Shown here piece by piece: positions 19,446 through 29,626 of a stretch of 64,000 bases of DNA (the stretch's first letter is position 1; the number at the start of each line of letters is the position of its first letter). The notes under the pieces are model-generated. The model saw nothing but the letters and a program-made list of their open reading frames with translations, was not told where the DNA came from and ran no database searches. A program made the position numbers and the translations under genes. Where the stretch lies: contig NZ_FMVJ01000008.1 in NCBI RefSeq assembly GCF_900102135.1, forward strand, positions 156,170 to 220,169, in the 5' to 3' direction. The stretch comes from Microvirga guangxiensis (lineage in GTDB: Bacteria > Pseudomonadota > Alphaproteobacteria > Rhizobiales > Beijerinckiaceae).

Positions 19446-20624
19446 ATGACCGCCGTGCAGACACAAGGTTCGCTTGAGATCACGCAATGGCTGGGCGAGC
19501 AGCAGGAGGCCATGGTCCAGCTCCTCTCCGACTTGGTCAACATCGACTCCGGCTCTTACAACAAGGCTGGCGTGGATGCTGTAGGAGCGCGGCTCATCCG
19601 GTTCTTCTCCGATCACGGAATTGAGGTGGCAGTAACACCCCATGCCGAATTCGGCGATATTCTCCGCGCGGAGATTGGGGATGCCCGCCGCAGCAAAGAA
19701 CAGCACAATATCCTGCTGCTCGGACATCGGGATACGGTTTTCCCCGATGGAGAAGCCGCGAGGCGTCCATTCAGCATCGCGGATGGACGCGCCTACGGGC
19801 CGGGCGTAGCCGACATGAAGGCCGGCTTGGTGATGAATGCGTTCGTCATGGCCGCATTCAAGCACTTCGCGCCTCAGACACCACTCGTCATGATGATGAC
19901 AGGCGATGAAGAGATCGGCTCCAATGCATCGCGGGATTTGATCATGCAGGAAGCCAGAAGCGCCTTTGCCGTGTTCAATGCCGAGCCTGGTCGGGCCTCC
20001 GGCAACTTCGTGACCGGACGCAAGGGCAGCCTTGGCTATCGCCTTGACATCACCGGGAAGGAAGCGCATTCCGGCGTGAACTTCACGGAAGGGGCGAACG
20101 CCATTGCCGAGCTTGGGCACAAGATTGTCGCCCTGCATGCCCTGACCCGCGTCGAAGATGGCATTACCGTCAATGTCGGCTTGGTGTCAGGCGGGCAATC
20201 CGTGAACACGACCGCACCACATGCAAGCGCCGGATTCGAGGTGCGCTTCGTCACGAACGAACAGCGCGATGCGCTCAGCAAAGCTATCGATTCTATCATG
20301 GCGACCACAGTTGTTCCCGGTACTGCGTCAACGCTGACACGCAAAGGTAATTTTCTGGCTCTCGCGCCCACGCCCGAAAGCGAAAGACTCGCAGCCTACT
20401 ATGCCCAATCGGCTCAGGATTGCGGCGCCACCCTGGAAGGAGAGTTCACCGGGGGCTGCGCCGATTCCGGATTCACCGCGAGCGCAGGGGCTCCAACGAT
20501 CTGCGGCGTAGGGCCAGTTGGTGGCAAAGCGCATACCGCTGCCGAATATATCGAGTTGCCGACCCTTCTTCAGAGAGCCCAAATTCTGGCGCAAACGATC
20601 GGGAAAGTCCTCGCAACCACCTGA
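19446..20624 (+). CDS. M20-family metallopeptidase (carboxypeptidase G2-like)
   Basis: 392 residues. The zinc ligands are visible: LLGHRDTVFPDG, GPGVADMKAGL, TGDEEIGS, the Glu of NAEPGRASG, and the C-terminal His in GGKAHTAAEYIE. The order and spacing resemble glutamate carboxypeptidases such as CPG2. A clear AAGGAAAG site precedes the ATG. It differs clearly from the M20 protein at 16864, so this is not a recent duplication. The context suggests amino-acid amide hydrolysis; the exact substrate is unknown. Confidence 0.87.
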   Translation: MTAVQTQGSLEITQWLGEQQEAMVQLLSDLVNIDSGSYNKAGVDAVGARLIRFFSDHGIEVAVTPHAEFGDILRAEIGDARRSKEQHNILLLGHRDTVFPDGEAARRPFSIADGRAYGPGVADMKAGLVMNAFVMAAFKHFAPQTPLVMMMTGDEEIGSNASRDLIMQEARSAFAVFNAEPGRASGNFVTGRKGSLGYRLDITGKEAHSGVNFTEGANAIAELGHKIVALHALTRVEDGITVNVGLVSGGQSVNTTAPHASAGFEVRFVTNEQRDALSKAIDSIMATTVVPGTASTLTRKGNFLALAPTPESERLAAYYAQSAQDCGATLEGEFTGGCADSGFTASAGAPTICGVGPVGGKAHTAAEYIELPTLLQRAQILAQTIGKVLATT

Positions 20625-20713
20625 CACGCCGCCTCAGGGAGCGCTTTCTACCCCATGACTTGGCTGGCCATTTTCCTTAAAAGGGTCTGAGGGAATGCGA
20701 AAGGCCTGTATTC

Positions 20714-21667
20714 ATGCATCCGGAATCCGACAGGGTGATCTGTATCGGCGGGGCAACCGTTGACAGGAAATATCGCGCGAATGAGTCGGTTCATCTGAGA
20801 ACATCCAACCCTGTCGTTTCAAAACGATCTTTTGGCGGGGTTGCCCGTAACGTGGCAGAGAACATCGTGCGGCTTGGCGCGAAGGCCTCCCTCATCTCCA
20901 TCCTGGGCCAGGATGAGAATGGCGCCGCCATTCGAGAGAACCTCAAAGCGGCAGGGGTCGACACGCAATATGTGACGCTTTCAAGCGACCATGCCACTGC
21001 CGAGTATGTGGCTGTTCTTGAACCCAATGGCGATCTCGCCCTTGGATTGGCCGACATGGCAATCTTCGACGCTCTCACGCCAGCCTTGCTGCAGCAGTGC
21101 TGGCCCGAAATGTCGGCTTCCTGGATCTTCGCCGATTGCAACCTGCCGTCATCGACCCTGCACGAGCTCGTCGGTTCGGCGCGCCGAGATTCCTCCATGC
21201 TGGCTGTTGATGCCGTCTCGATGCTGAAGGTCGCACGTCTGCCGCGCGACCTGAATGGTGTTGGACTCCTCTTCCTAAATCTGGATGAGGCGCAGGCTCT
21301 TTTAGGTCGATCCGCGACTGTTCCGGAAGACATGGCCGCGGCCCTGCTCAAGCGCGGTGCTGCGCGGGTCGTCCTCACGCTTGGTGAGGCCGGGTTGATC
21401 GCAATGGATGCCTTTGGACACACAAGAGTCGGGGCTAGCCCGGCCCAGGTCGTCGACGCGACGGGTGCGGGCGACGCTCTTATCGCGGGCACTCTTGTCG
21501 CGATGATGAACGGCCATTCCTTGGCGAACGCGGCGCAAATGGGTACGGTGGCGGCAGCATTGACACTGGAGTGTCCGGACAGCGTTCGCCCGGATCTCTC
21601 CCTTGCTTTGCTGGAATCCGTCATGGCACGGAATGCCAATCAGAGACTGGAGGGGGAAACCCTATGA
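20714..21667 (+). CDS. psuK: Pseudouridine kinase (PfkB family)
   Basis: 317 residues; should phosphorylate pseudouridine to pseudouridine 5'-phosphate. The ribokinase-fold GGxxxN-like segment [16 protein letters not shown] is near residue 40, and the PfkB signature [14 protein letters not shown] with its catalytic Asp is near residue 250. PfkB kinases are hard to tell apart by motif. The assignment depends on the 4-bp ATGA overlap with a clear pseudouridine-5'-phosphate glycosidase gene, the standard psuK-psuG pairing. Confidence 0.85.
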   Translation: MHPESDRVICIGGATVDRKYRANESVHLRTSNPVVSKRSFGGVARNVAENIVRLGAKASLISILGQDENGAAIRENLKAAGVDTQYVTLSSDHATAEYVAVLEPNGDLALGLADMAIFDALTPALLQQCWPEMSASWIFADCNLPSSTLHELVGSARRDSSMLAVDAVSMLKVARLPRDLNGVGLLFLNLDEAQALLGRSATVPEDMAAALLKRGAARVVLTLGEAGLIAMDAFGHTRVGASPAQVVDATGAGDALIAGTLVAMMNGHSLANAAQMGTVAAALTLECPDSVRPDLSLALLESVMARNANQRLEGETL

Positions 21668-22599
21668 GCCACGCCATGGACAGCCGTCTTCTTGACTTCA
21701 CTCCCGAGGTGCGAGCTGCCCTGGATCAGGGCAGAGCCGTTGTGGCTCTGGAATCCACTATCATCACCCATGGCATGCCTCATCCACAGAATGTGGCGAC
21801 AGCCCGCGAAGTTGAGGCGGTTGTTCGGGAAAATGGAGCCGTCCCGGCAACGATTGCGATCATCGCCGGTAGGATCAAGATTGGCCTGACGGACGACGAA
21901 CTCGACTGGCTTGGAACCGCAAGCGACGTGATGAAACTCAGCCGGGCCGACCTGCCCTATGCCATCGCGGTGAAACGCCATGGCGCGACGACTGTAGCCG
22001 CAACCATGATCTGCGCCCATCTGGCCGGCATTCAGGTTTTCGCGACAGGCGGAATTGGTGGCGTCCATCAGGGTGTCGAAACCACGATGGACATCTCGGC
22101 TGACCTCGACGAATTGGCGCGGACGCCTGTTGCAGTGGTCTGTGCCGGCGCTAAAGCCATCCTCGACCTGCCGAGAACCCTCGAATATCTCGAAACCCGC
22201 GGCGTTCCCGTCGTAGGATATGGGACAGCTGAATTTCCGGCCTTCTGGAGCCGGACGAGCGGCCTTCCGGCCCCGATCCGGCTCGATAGTCCAGATGAAG
22301 TCGCTGCTCTGATCCACACCAAGGAAGCGCTTGGTCTGACAGGCGGCGTCCTTATCGCGAACCCGGTTCCGGAAGCTGCTCAAATCTCCGTTGATGAAAT
22401 GAAGAGTTTCATCGATCAGGCGGTTGCTGAAGCCAGCCGTCGTGGCATCACCGGCAAGGCAGTGACCCCCTTCCTTCTGTCATTCCTGTTTGAGAGCACA
22501 GAGGGGCGCAGCTTGGCCACCAACATCGCCCTGGTCAAAAACAACGCTGCACTGGCAGCCCGTCTGGCGACATCACTGGCGACCCCAGAACGTGTTTAG
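21664..22599 (+). CDS. psuG: Pseudouridine-5'-phosphate glycosidase
   Basis: 311 residues; cleaves the C-C glycosidic bond of pseudouridine 5'-phosphate to uracil and ribose 5-phosphate. Family features include the catalytic Glu in [14 protein letters not shown] (near residue 28), the [12 protein letters not shown] loop, and the Schiff-base-type Lys in [20 protein letters not shown] use the ATG at 21664 overlapping the psuK stop; an upstream start at 21571 would run far into psuK. The 3' end overlaps the opposing oxidoreductase gene by 4 bp. Confidence 0.93.
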   Translation: MSHAMDSRLLDFTPEVRAALDQGRAVVALESTIITHGMPHPQNVATAREVEAVVRENGAVPATIAIIAGRIKIGLTDDELDWLGTASDVMKLSRADLPYAIAVKRHGATTVAATMICAHLAGIQVFATGGIGGVHQGVETTMDISADLDELARTPVAVVCAGAKAILDLPRTLEYLETRGVPVVGYGTAEFPAFWSRTSGLPAPIRLDSPDEVAALIHTKEALGLTGGVLIANPVPEAAQISVDEMKSFIDQAVAEASRRGITGKAVTPFLLSFLFESTEGRSLATNIALVKNNAALAARLATSLATPERV

Positions 22600-23594
22600 A
22601 TGGACTCCCAGGTCGACGACTCTGCGGAACGCCGCAATGTATCCAGGATGCGCATGTTCTTCAGCGCGTCCTCGATACCGTATCCCAGAGGTTCAGCCTC
22701 GCGGACGGCGCGGCTGAACGCTTCCCCCTGGAGCTGATATTGATCTGTGACGGGGAACTCGATCGTCTGTGCGGATCGGCCTCCGTGCATGGCCCCGTTG
22801 TCCAGGAATATTCGGGTTGGCTGATCTGGAGGGGCATTGAAGGGAATCTCGATTTCGATGCGGCCCTTCGTCCCGAGAACCTGTATCCGCTGATAGGGCA
22901 CAAGCTGGGTCGAGACCGTAAAAGTAGCATGCCGACCTGCACCAAAATCCATGAGGGCGCTGGTCATGCGGTCAACCCCGAATGCAGGATCGAGGTCCTC
23001 AAGCGCAACGACACGGGCGGGCTCCGCATCAAAGAAGTAGCGCCCGGCCACCACCGCATAGCAGCCGATGTCCAGCAACCCGCCGCCACCGATGCCCGCC
23101 ACATTGCGAATGTTGGATGGGTCGGTGTTGAAGTATGAGAACAGCACCTGGATCGCCCTCACCTCTCCGATGGAGCCTTCCTGAATGAGGCTTCTGGCAT
23201 GCTGCCATTGCGGATGGTGGCGAACCATGAAGGCCTCGGCGATGAGGACCCTGGATGAGGCTTCCTTGAGCTGCTCCGCCTCCTGAGCAGTGATCGCAAT
23301 CGGCTTCTCGCACAACACATGCTTGCCTGCCGATGCCGCCATGAGTGTCAGCGGGACGTGCAGATGATTAGGAAGCGGGTTGTAGATGGCCTCGATGTCC
23401 GGATCCGCAAGCAGCGCCTCGTAGGAGCCGTAAGCCTTCGGGATGCCGAGGTCCTGTGCCATGGCCTTGGCCGAGGTTTCATTCCGGGAAGCGACGGCGA
23501 CAACATCGCAAAGCGGGCTTTTCATCATTCCCGGAACGACCTTCGTCCTTCCGATCTTGGCGGTGCTCAAGATCCCCCAACGAACCGGCTTCAT
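22596..23594 (-). CDS. Gfo/Idh/MocA-family oxidoreductase
   Basis: 332 residues. The N-terminal Rossmann fold ([17 protein letters not shown], residues about 7-23) is followed by CEKPIAI carrying the conserved catalytic Lys. This family oxidises or reduces sugars and cyclitols with NAD(P). It is the third gene in a leftward run after LacI and GH43 (42 nt after the latter), so it probably processes the sugar released by that glycosidase. It converges on psuG. Confidence 0.88.
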   Translation of the reverse strand: MKPVRWGILSTAKIGRTKVVPGMMKSPLCDVVAVASRNETSAKAMAQDLGIPKAYGSYEALLADPDIEAIYNPLPNHLHVPLTLMAASAGKHVLCEKPIAITAQEAEQLKEASSRVLIAEAFMVRHHPQWQHARSLIQEGSIGEVRAIQVLFSYFNTDPSNIRNVAGIGGGGLLDIGCYAVVAGRYFFDAEPARVVALEDLDPAFGVDRMTSALMDFGAGRHATFTVSTQLVPYQRIQVLGTKGRIEIEIPFNAPPDQPTRIFLDNGAMHGGRSAQTIEFPVTDQYQLQGEAFSRAVREAEPLGYGIEDALKNMRILDTLRRSAESSTWESI

Positions 23595-23636
23595 GTTGAT
23601 CTCCCGAGAGTGTGTAGGTTGATGAGAGGCACGCGA

Positions 23637-25244
23637 CTAATCTCTGTCATCCGCGTTCCGATAGACGAAGAAATCGAAATCCGCCGGCAGGGCGCGCCCC
23701 GTCAGATCATGCGCAGCCATCCCGACGAAAGCGCCTGTGAACGAACCATGAGCCCCCGGCCCCGCTTCGTCCGACAGGATGCTTGCATCAAGGCTCGGGC
23801 CAATAGGTTTCCAATTCACACCATCCATTGACCATCTGAACTGAAGGTCGGCCAAGTGAACATCGACACCCAGGTGAATTGGGCCGTCCACAGGCAGTGG
23901 CAAGTCATTGTCGAGCATGTAGGTCATCAGGGAATCCTGAGTGTCGCCCAGACATGAGATGACTTGAAGCACGCGCCTTCCCTCGTCATCGGCAGAGACG
24001 GCAAGATAGTGAAAGCGGGCGCGGTCATAGTAGCAGATCAGCCCGGCAAGCTGCTGATACGTTTCCGGATTGAAATCCACCGAGGTCTCGGCCGTATAGC
24101 TCCACTCTGTTTGGCGCCGGGCGACAAGTGCCTGCTCGAACCAGCTTCCGATGGATTCACGCCCATAAAGCCGGAGATGCCCCGTTCTGGCACTCAACGA
24201 GAAGAGACGTCCCCAATCGGGCGTGCGCAGCCACTGAAACTCGGAGGGCAGCTTTTCATCGTCGAAATCATGGCGCTCGGGCTCGGGGGGGAACGGGTAA
24301 GGTGGGAGTTCAGGGCCCTGCACTTCAACGGCCGGCACCTGACCGCCATGGGCAAGGTAGAGCCAGTCGTCGTCACCCCAAATCACCCGCTGGATTGCGG
24401 TCTCTCTGCCTAACGGCGAACGCCTTGATCCAGGCAGGGGGCGGCTGCAAAGATGCGTGTGGAAGACCTCACCGGCGGACGTCTCCACATAAACCCCATG
24501 ACCTGCTCTCTGAAGGGGAGCGTCTGGCGCATCCTTACTCGTCAGAAGATGCACGTCCGGGTGGAGTTCATAGGGCCCGTCGAGGCTCTTGGAGCGCGCC
24601 ATCGTCACGGCGTGATTATAGGAGGTGCCGCCCTCAGCCACGGTGAGATAATACCAGCCGTTGCGCCTCCACAGATGCGGCCCTTCGACGAGCCCTAGAG
24701 GGCTGCCCTTGAAGATGTTCTTGATCGGGCCGACGAGGCATTTTTCCTGCGGTGAGTATTCCTGAAGGAGAATGCCGTCGAAGGAGCTTCGGCGGCGGCG
24801 ATGATCCCAGACCATGTTGACGAACCACTTCCGCCCGTCATCATCATGGAACAACGAAGGATCAAACCCCGACGAATTCATGTAGACCGGATCTGACCAG
24901 GGACCTTCGATGGAAGGCGCCGTCACAAGATAATTGTGCGTATCCTTGAAGTTGCCGAGACGCCGCTTCACGTCAGTATAGATCAGCCAGAAGAGGCCGT
25001 CCGCATAGGTCAAGGCAGGCGCCCAGACCCCGCAACTGTCGGGATTGCCGCGCATGTCGAGCTGTGACGCGCGATCGAGCGGGCGGCAGATCATGCGCCA
25101 GTTCACGAGATCGCGTGAGTGATGGATCTGAACGCCCGGATACCACTCGAAGGTCGAGGTCGCGATGTAATAATCGTCACCTACCCTGCAGAAGGCAGGA
25201 TCGGGATTGAACCCGCGCAGGATTGGGTTTCGAATGACGGCCAT
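23637..25244 (-). CDS. Glycoside hydrolase family 43 (beta-xylosidase/arabinosidase type)
   Basis: 535 residues. The five-bladed catalytic domain occupies about residues 1-310. It has the catalytic base Asp in GFNPDPAFCR, the pKa-modulating Asp in SSGFDPSLFHDDDG, and the general acid Glu in LVEGPHLW. The C-terminal 200 residues look like the GH43 beta-sandwich (SFEQ-type stretch and LICYYDRARFHYLAVS). No signal peptide is seen, so it acts in the cytoplasm on imported oligosaccharides, as XynB-like enzymes do. It is in the leftward arm of the LacI locus. Confidence 0.92.
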   Translation of the reverse strand: MAVIRNPILRGFNPDPAFCRVGDDYYIATSTFEWYPGVQIHHSRDLVNWRMICRPLDRASQLDMRGNPDSCGVWAPALTYADGLFWLIYTDVKRRLGNFKDTHNYLVTAPSIEGPWSDPVYMNSSGFDPSLFHDDDGRKWFVNMVWDHRRRRSSFDGILLQEYSPQEKCLVGPIKNIFKGSPLGLVEGPHLWRRNGWYYLTVAEGGTSYNHAVTMARSKSLDGPYELHPDVHLLTSKDAPDAPLQRAGHGVYVETSAGEVFHTHLCSRPLPGSRRSPLGRETAIQRVIWGDDDWLYLAHGGQVPAVEVQGPELPPYPFPPEPERHDFDDEKLPSEFQWLRTPDWGRLFSLSARTGHLRLYGRESIGSWFEQALVARRQTEWSYTAETSVDFNPETYQQLAGLICYYDRARFHYLAVSADDEGRRVLQVISCLGDTQDSLMTYMLDNDLPLPVDGPIHLGVDVHLADLQFRWSMDGVNWKPIGPSLDASILSDEAGPGAHGSFTGAFVGMAAHDLTGRALPADFDFFVYRNADDRD

Positions 25245-25288
25245 GGGCGCTTCCCGATGTTATGAATGTTTCATGCGTGGAGGCGGCA

Positions 25289-26335
25289 TCATCCACGCGT
25301 CTTCTCCGGCGCAGGGCCGGTGGTGCCTCGTTCAAGCAATTGCAGGGGCAGGCGCACATTCAAGTCCACCTGGCCCGCCTCTCCCTGAATCATCTTCAGG
25401 AGCGCTTGCGCGCCCGTACGCCCGATCTCGCGCAGCGGCTGCCGGAATGTCGTGAGCGTCGGCTCGGAGAAATCGGCGAACTCGATGCCGTCGAAGCCGA
25501 TCACAGACACATCCTCGGGCACGCGCACGCCTGCCTCCTGAACGGTCTTGACGAAGCCGATCGCGCTCTCGTCACAGGCAGCGAAGATGCCAGTCGGCCG
25601 CTTTTTCATGCGCAGGAATGCCTGCGCGGCGGCGACGCCGGTCGAGAACGTGAAAGGCCCCTCCCAGCGTACGACCTTCTCGTCATAGCCGGCTGCGGCA
25701 AGGCCGTCCTGGAACCCCTTGAAGCGCTCAGTCTCAATGTATGTGCCCGGAAGGCCCGAGATGTAGCCGAACCTGCGGTGACCAAGCTGCGCCAAATACT
25801 CTGCTGCCTTGCGGGAGGCTTCACGATCCTGAACAGTGATGTTGGGAATTCCGCTGTCTGGAATGGCGGAGCACATGGCCACGATGGGAACTCCAGCGTC
25901 GCCCATGCTGCGCTTGCCGCCTTGTGGAATGCGCCCGTTCATCAGAAGCACGCCATCCACCTGACGGGAGAGTACGAGATCGACATAGCGCACCTCCCTG
26001 TCAGTCTGATTGTCCAGGTTGGCGACAATGATTCCGTAACCGCTCTGGGTCAGCTCGTCGTCCACTCCCCGCAGAACCTGAGCGAAGACCGGGTTGGTGA
26101 GCCTCGGCGCGACTACCAGCACGGTCATTGTGCGTCGGGTACGGAGGTTACGAGCCGCGCTATTGGGCGTGTACCCACTACGACGGACAGCCTCCATCAC
26201 GGCCTTGTGGGTCTTGGCACGGACCTGATCCGGATTGGCCAGAACGCGGCTGACCGTAGCCGTCGAGACCCCGGCAAGCTGGGCCACATCCGCGATACGG
26301 ACTCCCTTCACGCTCTTCCAGCTCCTACGGCTCAT
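25289..26335 (-). CDS. LacI-family transcriptional regulator
   Basis: 348 residues. The N-terminal helix-turn-helix and hinge (RIADVAQLAGVSTATVSRVL, then YTPNSAARNLRTRRT) are followed by a periplasmic-binding-like effector domain. It is divergent from the sugar transporter and heads the leftward operon with GH43 and an oxidoreductase. The perfect palindrome at 26450-26463, in the 160-bp divergent region, is its probable operator. The effector is expected to be a sugar derived from the GH43 substrate. Confidence 0.93.
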   Translation of the reverse strand: MSRRSWKSVKGVRIADVAQLAGVSTATVSRVLANPDQVRAKTHKAVMEAVRRSGYTPNSAARNLRTRRTMTVLVVAPRLTNPVFAQVLRGVDDELTQSGYGIIVANLDNQTDREVRYVDLVLSRQVDGVLLMNGRIPQGGKRSMGDAGVPIVAMCSAIPDSGIPNITVQDREASRKAAEYLAQLGHRRFGYISGLPGTYIETERFKGFQDGLAAAGYDEKVVRWEGPFTFSTGVAAAQAFLRMKKRPTGIFAACDESAIGFVKTVQEAGVRVPEDVSVIGFDGIEFADFSEPTLTTFRQPLREIGRTGAQALLKMIQGEAGQVDLNVRLPLQLLERGTTGPAPEKTRG

Positions 26336-26449
26336 AACCGCACTCTTGAAGGCTTAACACAATATCGGCCCAATCATCCCAACGGGTACGTTACGTAAAT
26401 TTTAGTCTTGACTTACCTTGAAGTCGATTTCAACCTACATAAAATAAGA

Positions 26450-26463
26450 TGTAATCGATTACA
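26450..26463. promoter_or_regulatory. Predicted LacI-family operator
   Basis: TGTAATCGATTACA is a perfect 14-bp palindrome with a central CG, the expected form of a LacI-type operator. It is 32 bp upstream of the sugar-binding-protein start. A weaker palindrome, TTACGTAA at 26391-26398, lies nearer the lacI-type gene and might be a second site. Confidence 0.7.
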
Positions 26464-26495
26464 GAAAAAGTTCACAACGCTTCTGGGAGGAAGCC

Positions 26496-27731
26496 ATGAG
26501 CCTGAAGACACGCGTTTCCGCGTATACCCTTGCTGTTGCCCTCATCGCGAGCACAGGAGCTCTCGCCCAAAAGGCAGAAGTCCTTCACTGGTGGACGTCG
26601 GCGGGCGAGTCCGCATCCGTCAAAGTCTTCGCCGACCAGTACACGAAAGCCGGTGGCACCTGGGTGGACAATGCTATCGCTGGCGGCGCCAATGCCCGCG
26701 CAGCAGGCATCAACCGCATCGTCGGCGGAAATCCCCCGGCCATGATGCAGTTCAATACCGGCAAGCAATTCGACGAACTCGTCACCAACGACCTCGTTCG
26801 CGACGTGGAAAACAAGGCAAAGGCCGGCAAGTGGCGAGAGATCATGCCTAAGCCGATCGTCGAAGCGACGGTCCGCGACGGCAAATTCTTCGCAGTCCCG
26901 ATCAACATTCACGGTCAAAACTGGCTTTTCTACAATACCAAACTCTTCAAGGACGCCGGCGTCGAGCCTCCGAAGACGTTCCCTGAACTCATCGCTGCCG
27001 GTGAGAAGCTCAAGGCCAATGGCGTGATCCCGCTTGCGCTCGGCGGTCAGCCCAACTGGGAGCATAACCTGTTCCGGGCCGTGCTGGTTGGCAATGGCGG
27101 TGCAGATCTCTTCCGCAAGGTCTACGGTTCGCGCGATCAGAAAGCGGCGAAAAGTCCCGAATTCAAGGAGGCGACCGAGCTCTTCGGAAAGATGCGTGCG
27201 CTTGTCGATCCCGGCTCCCCGGGGCGCAACTGGAATGACGCTGCCGCACTCGTCATCACCAATAAAGCTGCGATGCACTTCAACGGCGATTGGGCCAAGG
27301 GCGAGTTCACCGCTGCGGGCCAGACGGCAGGCAATGAATACGGCTGCACCATCGTCGGCAAGGAGCCGAGAATTGTGATCGGCGGCGACGTGTTCGTCTT
27401 CCCCACGACCAAGGATAAGGATCAGCTGGCTGCCCAGGACAAGCTGGCCGATGTTCTGCTCGATCCGACGACGCAGCTCGAGTTCAACAAGAAGAAAGGC
27501 TCGATCCCGGTCCGCTTGGACGTGGACGTCTCATCGATGGATGTCTGCGCTCAGAAGTCCGCAGCCGTTCTGAAGGATCCCGCGAACCAGGTAGAGGCCA
27601 TGGAACTCCTGAGCACGCCGAACTTCTCCGGCGCGATGCAGGACGCGGTCACGCAGTTCTGGAACAATCCGAACATGTCGGCCGATGCATTCGTGGAGAA
27701 AGTGGTGGCCGCCATGCAAAGCGCCAGCTGA
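26496..27731 (+). CDS. Sugar ABC transporter substrate-binding protein (GtsA-like)
   Basis: 411 residues with a cleavable signal peptide (hydrophobic run then TGALAQ near residue 24). The mature start EVLHWWTSAGE and GGNPPAMMQFNTG resemble the glucose/mannose-binding protein group (GtsA). Later family features include INIHGQNWLFYNTKLF and LGGQPNWEHNLFRAV. A GGAGGAAG site precedes the ATG. As the first gene of the rightward arm, it should be repressed by the LacI-type protein. Its real ligand could be xylose-type oligosaccharides given the GH43 neighbour. Confidence 0.9.
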   Translation: MSLKTRVSAYTLAVALIASTGALAQKAEVLHWWTSAGESASVKVFADQYTKAGGTWVDNAIAGGANARAAGINRIVGGNPPAMMQFNTGKQFDELVTNDLVRDVENKAKAGKWREIMPKPIVEATVRDGKFFAVPINIHGQNWLFYNTKLFKDAGVEPPKTFPELIAAGEKLKANGVIPLALGGQPNWEHNLFRAVLVGNGGADLFRKVYGSRDQKAAKSPEFKEATELFGKMRALVDPGSPGRNWNDAAALVITNKAAMHFNGDWAKGEFTAAGQTAGNEYGCTIVGKEPRIVIGGDVFVFPTTKDKDQLAAQDKLADVLLDPTTQLEFNKKKGSIPVRLDVDVSSMDVCAQKSAAVLKDPANQVEAMELLSTPNFSGAMQDAVTQFWNNPNMSADAFVEKVVAAMQSAS

Positions 27732-27750
27732 GGCACCTTCTCTCCAATGC

Positions 27751-27780
27751 GGTCCGGCGGAGCCCTGCTCTCGCCGGACC
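27751..27780 (+). terminator. Hairpin between sugar-binding-protein and permease genes
   Basis: GGTCCGGCG and CGCCGGACC form a perfect 9-bp stem, with a GAG/CTC extension inside the loop, 19 nt after the stop codon. No U-tract follows. The position parallels the palindrome at 12877-12901, and it probably biases expression toward the binding protein. Confidence 0.6.
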
Positions 27781-27804
27781 GGCGACCTCTGAGGGACCTT
27801 CCAG

Positions 27805-28743
27805 ATGGCCATTGTCTCTATCCCGAATGCTGTTGCCACATCCGAGCGCCCTGCCAAAAGCCGTCGCATCAACAGAACGCGATTGCCTGCGGCCCTCGCG
27901 CTGCTCCCCACAGCGCTGATTGTACTGGTCGTCTATATCGGATGCATGCTGTGGACGGTGCGGCTCTCATTCACGAGTTCGACACTTCTTCCCAAGCTCG
28001 ATTGGGTCGGCTTTGCCCAGTACAGCCGCCTCTTCATGAACGACCGCTTTCTGGTTTCGGCCGAAAACATCCTGATCTTCGGCGTTCTTTTTATCTCGGG
28101 TTGCCTCATCCTCGGCTTCCTGCTCGCTGTCTTCATTGATCAGAACGTGCGCGCCGAAGGGGTCTTTCGCACAATCTTCCTTTACCCTTACTCCATGTCC
28201 TTCGTGGTCACCGGGGTCGCTTGGCAATGGTTTCTCAATCCAGGCCTCGGCCTCGAAAAGCTCGTGCGCGACATGGGCTTCGAGAGCTTCACTTTCGATT
28301 GGCTGGTGAACCAGCAGATGGCGATCTACACCATCGTCATTGCCGGACTATGGCATGGAGCCGGACTGACCATGGCAATTCTGCTTGCGGGATTGCGCGG
28401 AGTTGATGCGGAGCTATGGAAGGCGTCCCGCATCGACGGGATCCCCGTCTGGCGGGTCTACCTTTCCATTGTTCTGCCCCTGCTTCGGCCAATGGTCGTG
28501 ACTGCCACCGTGCTGCTCGCAGTCGGCGTGGTGAAACTCTACGACCTTGTGGTTGCCATGACGCTCGGCGGCCCCGGCATCGCAACGGAAGTGCCCGCGA
28601 AGTTCGTGATGGATCACCTGTTCGAGCGCAACAACATCGCTCTCGGAACGGCTGCCGCCACTGTCATGTTGATCACAGTCGTGGCGATCCTCGCCCCGTG
28701 GGTCTACGCCAAATACATTCGACCGCAAGGGAGGCCCGCATGA
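27805..28743 (+). CDS. Sugar ABC transporter permease (GtsB-like)
   Basis: 312 residues with six predicted membrane segments after a polar N-terminus of about 30 residues. The EAA cytoplasmic loop appears as LWKASRIDGIPVWRVYLSIVLP. The sequence SMSFVVTGVAWQWFLNPGLG is characteristic of MalF/UgpA-like sugar permeases. GAGGGACC supplies the ribosome-binding site. The stop overlaps the next permease's ATG. Confidence 0.92.
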   Translation: MAIVSIPNAVATSERPAKSRRINRTRLPAALALLPTALIVLVVYIGCMLWTVRLSFTSSTLLPKLDWVGFAQYSRLFMNDRFLVSAENILIFGVLFISGCLILGFLLAVFIDQNVRAEGVFRTIFLYPYSMSFVVTGVAWQWFLNPGLGLEKLVRDMGFESFTFDWLVNQQMAIYTIVIAGLWHGAGLTMAILLAGLRGVDAELWKASRIDGIPVWRVYLSIVLPLLRPMVVTATVLLAVGVVKLYDLVVAMTLGGPGIATEVPAKFVMDHLFERNNIALGTAAATVMLITVVAILAPWVYAKYIRPQGRPA

Positions 28744-29624
28744 CCACTGTCATACCGCAGGGCAGCCGCCCACGGCGCCTGACGGCCGGGCGCATCGGAA
28801 TCTACGCGTTCCTGATCACGGCCGCCCTGTTCTTCACCTTGCCGCTCTGGATCATGATTGTCACCTCGCTCAAGCCCATGGACGAGATCCGGCTGGGCAA
28901 TATCCTTGCGTGGCCTGCCAACCTCACCTTCGACGCCTGGGTGAAGGCATGGTCGTCAGCCTGTACCGGGCTGGAATGCAACGGCATCAGCGTCGGCTTC
29001 TGGAATTCGGTTCGAATTCTGATCCCATCCGTCATTCTGTCGATCGCGGCAGGCGCTATCAACGGCTATGCCCTCTCCCTCTGGAGAGTGCGTGGAGCAA
29101 ACCTGCTCTTCGGCATTTTGCTGCTCGGCGCATTCATCCCCTATCAGGTCTTTCTCTATCCTCTCGTGCGCATCTTCTCCACGACAGGGATCTATAACTC
29201 TCTGCTTTGCATCATCATTGTGCATGTGATCTTTGGGCTGCCCACGATGACGCTGCTCTTCCGCAATTACTATACGGGATTGCCTATCGAGCTCTTCAAG
29301 GCAGCCCGCATCGATGGCGGAGGCTTCTGGACGATCTTCTTCCGGGTGATGCTGCCCATGTCGACTCCGATGATCGTTGTTGCGGCGATCCTTCAGGTTA
29401 CTGGCATCTGGAACGACTTCATCTTCGGTCTGACTTTCGCTGGCCGCGAGAACCTGCCCATGACGGTGCAGCTCAACAACATCGTTCACTCGACACAGGG
29501 CGAGCGTGCTTACAACGTCGATATGGCCGCGACCATGCTCGCCGCGCTCGTTCCCCTCGTCGTCTATTTCGTTTCAGGACGCTGGTTCGTCCGCGGCATC
29601 GCCGCAGGTGCAGTGAAAGGGTAA
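28740..29624 (+). CDS. Sugar ABC transporter permease (GtsC-like)
   Basis: 294 residues, six predicted membrane segments. The EAA loop is seen as IELFKAARIDGGGFWTIFFRVMLP. The periplasmic insert SACTGLECNGISVGFWNSVRI resembles the insert typical of GtsC-type permeases (given in part). The ATG at 28740 overlaps the previous stop (ATGA) with GGGAGG upstream. Together with the preceding gene it forms the channel. Confidence 0.92.
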   Translation: MTTVIPQGSRPRRLTAGRIGIYAFLITAALFFTLPLWIMIVTSLKPMDEIRLGNILAWPANLTFDAWVKAWSSACTGLECNGISVGFWNSVRILIPSVILSIAAGAINGYALSLWRVRGANLLFGILLLGAFIPYQVFLYPLVRIFSTTGIYNSLLCIIIVHVIFGLPTMTLLFRNYYTGLPIELFKAARIDGGGFWTIFFRVMLPMSTPMIVVAAILQVTGIWNDFIFGLTFAGRENLPMTVQLNNIVHSTQGERAYNVDMAATMLAALVPLVVYFVSGRWFVRGIAAGAVKG

Positions 29625-29626
29625 AC

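Noticed and set aside
25262..26398. A 378-residue plus-strand frame opposite the LacI-type gene
   Set aside because: The minus-strand LacI protein is a full-length family match, so this frame is its shadow.
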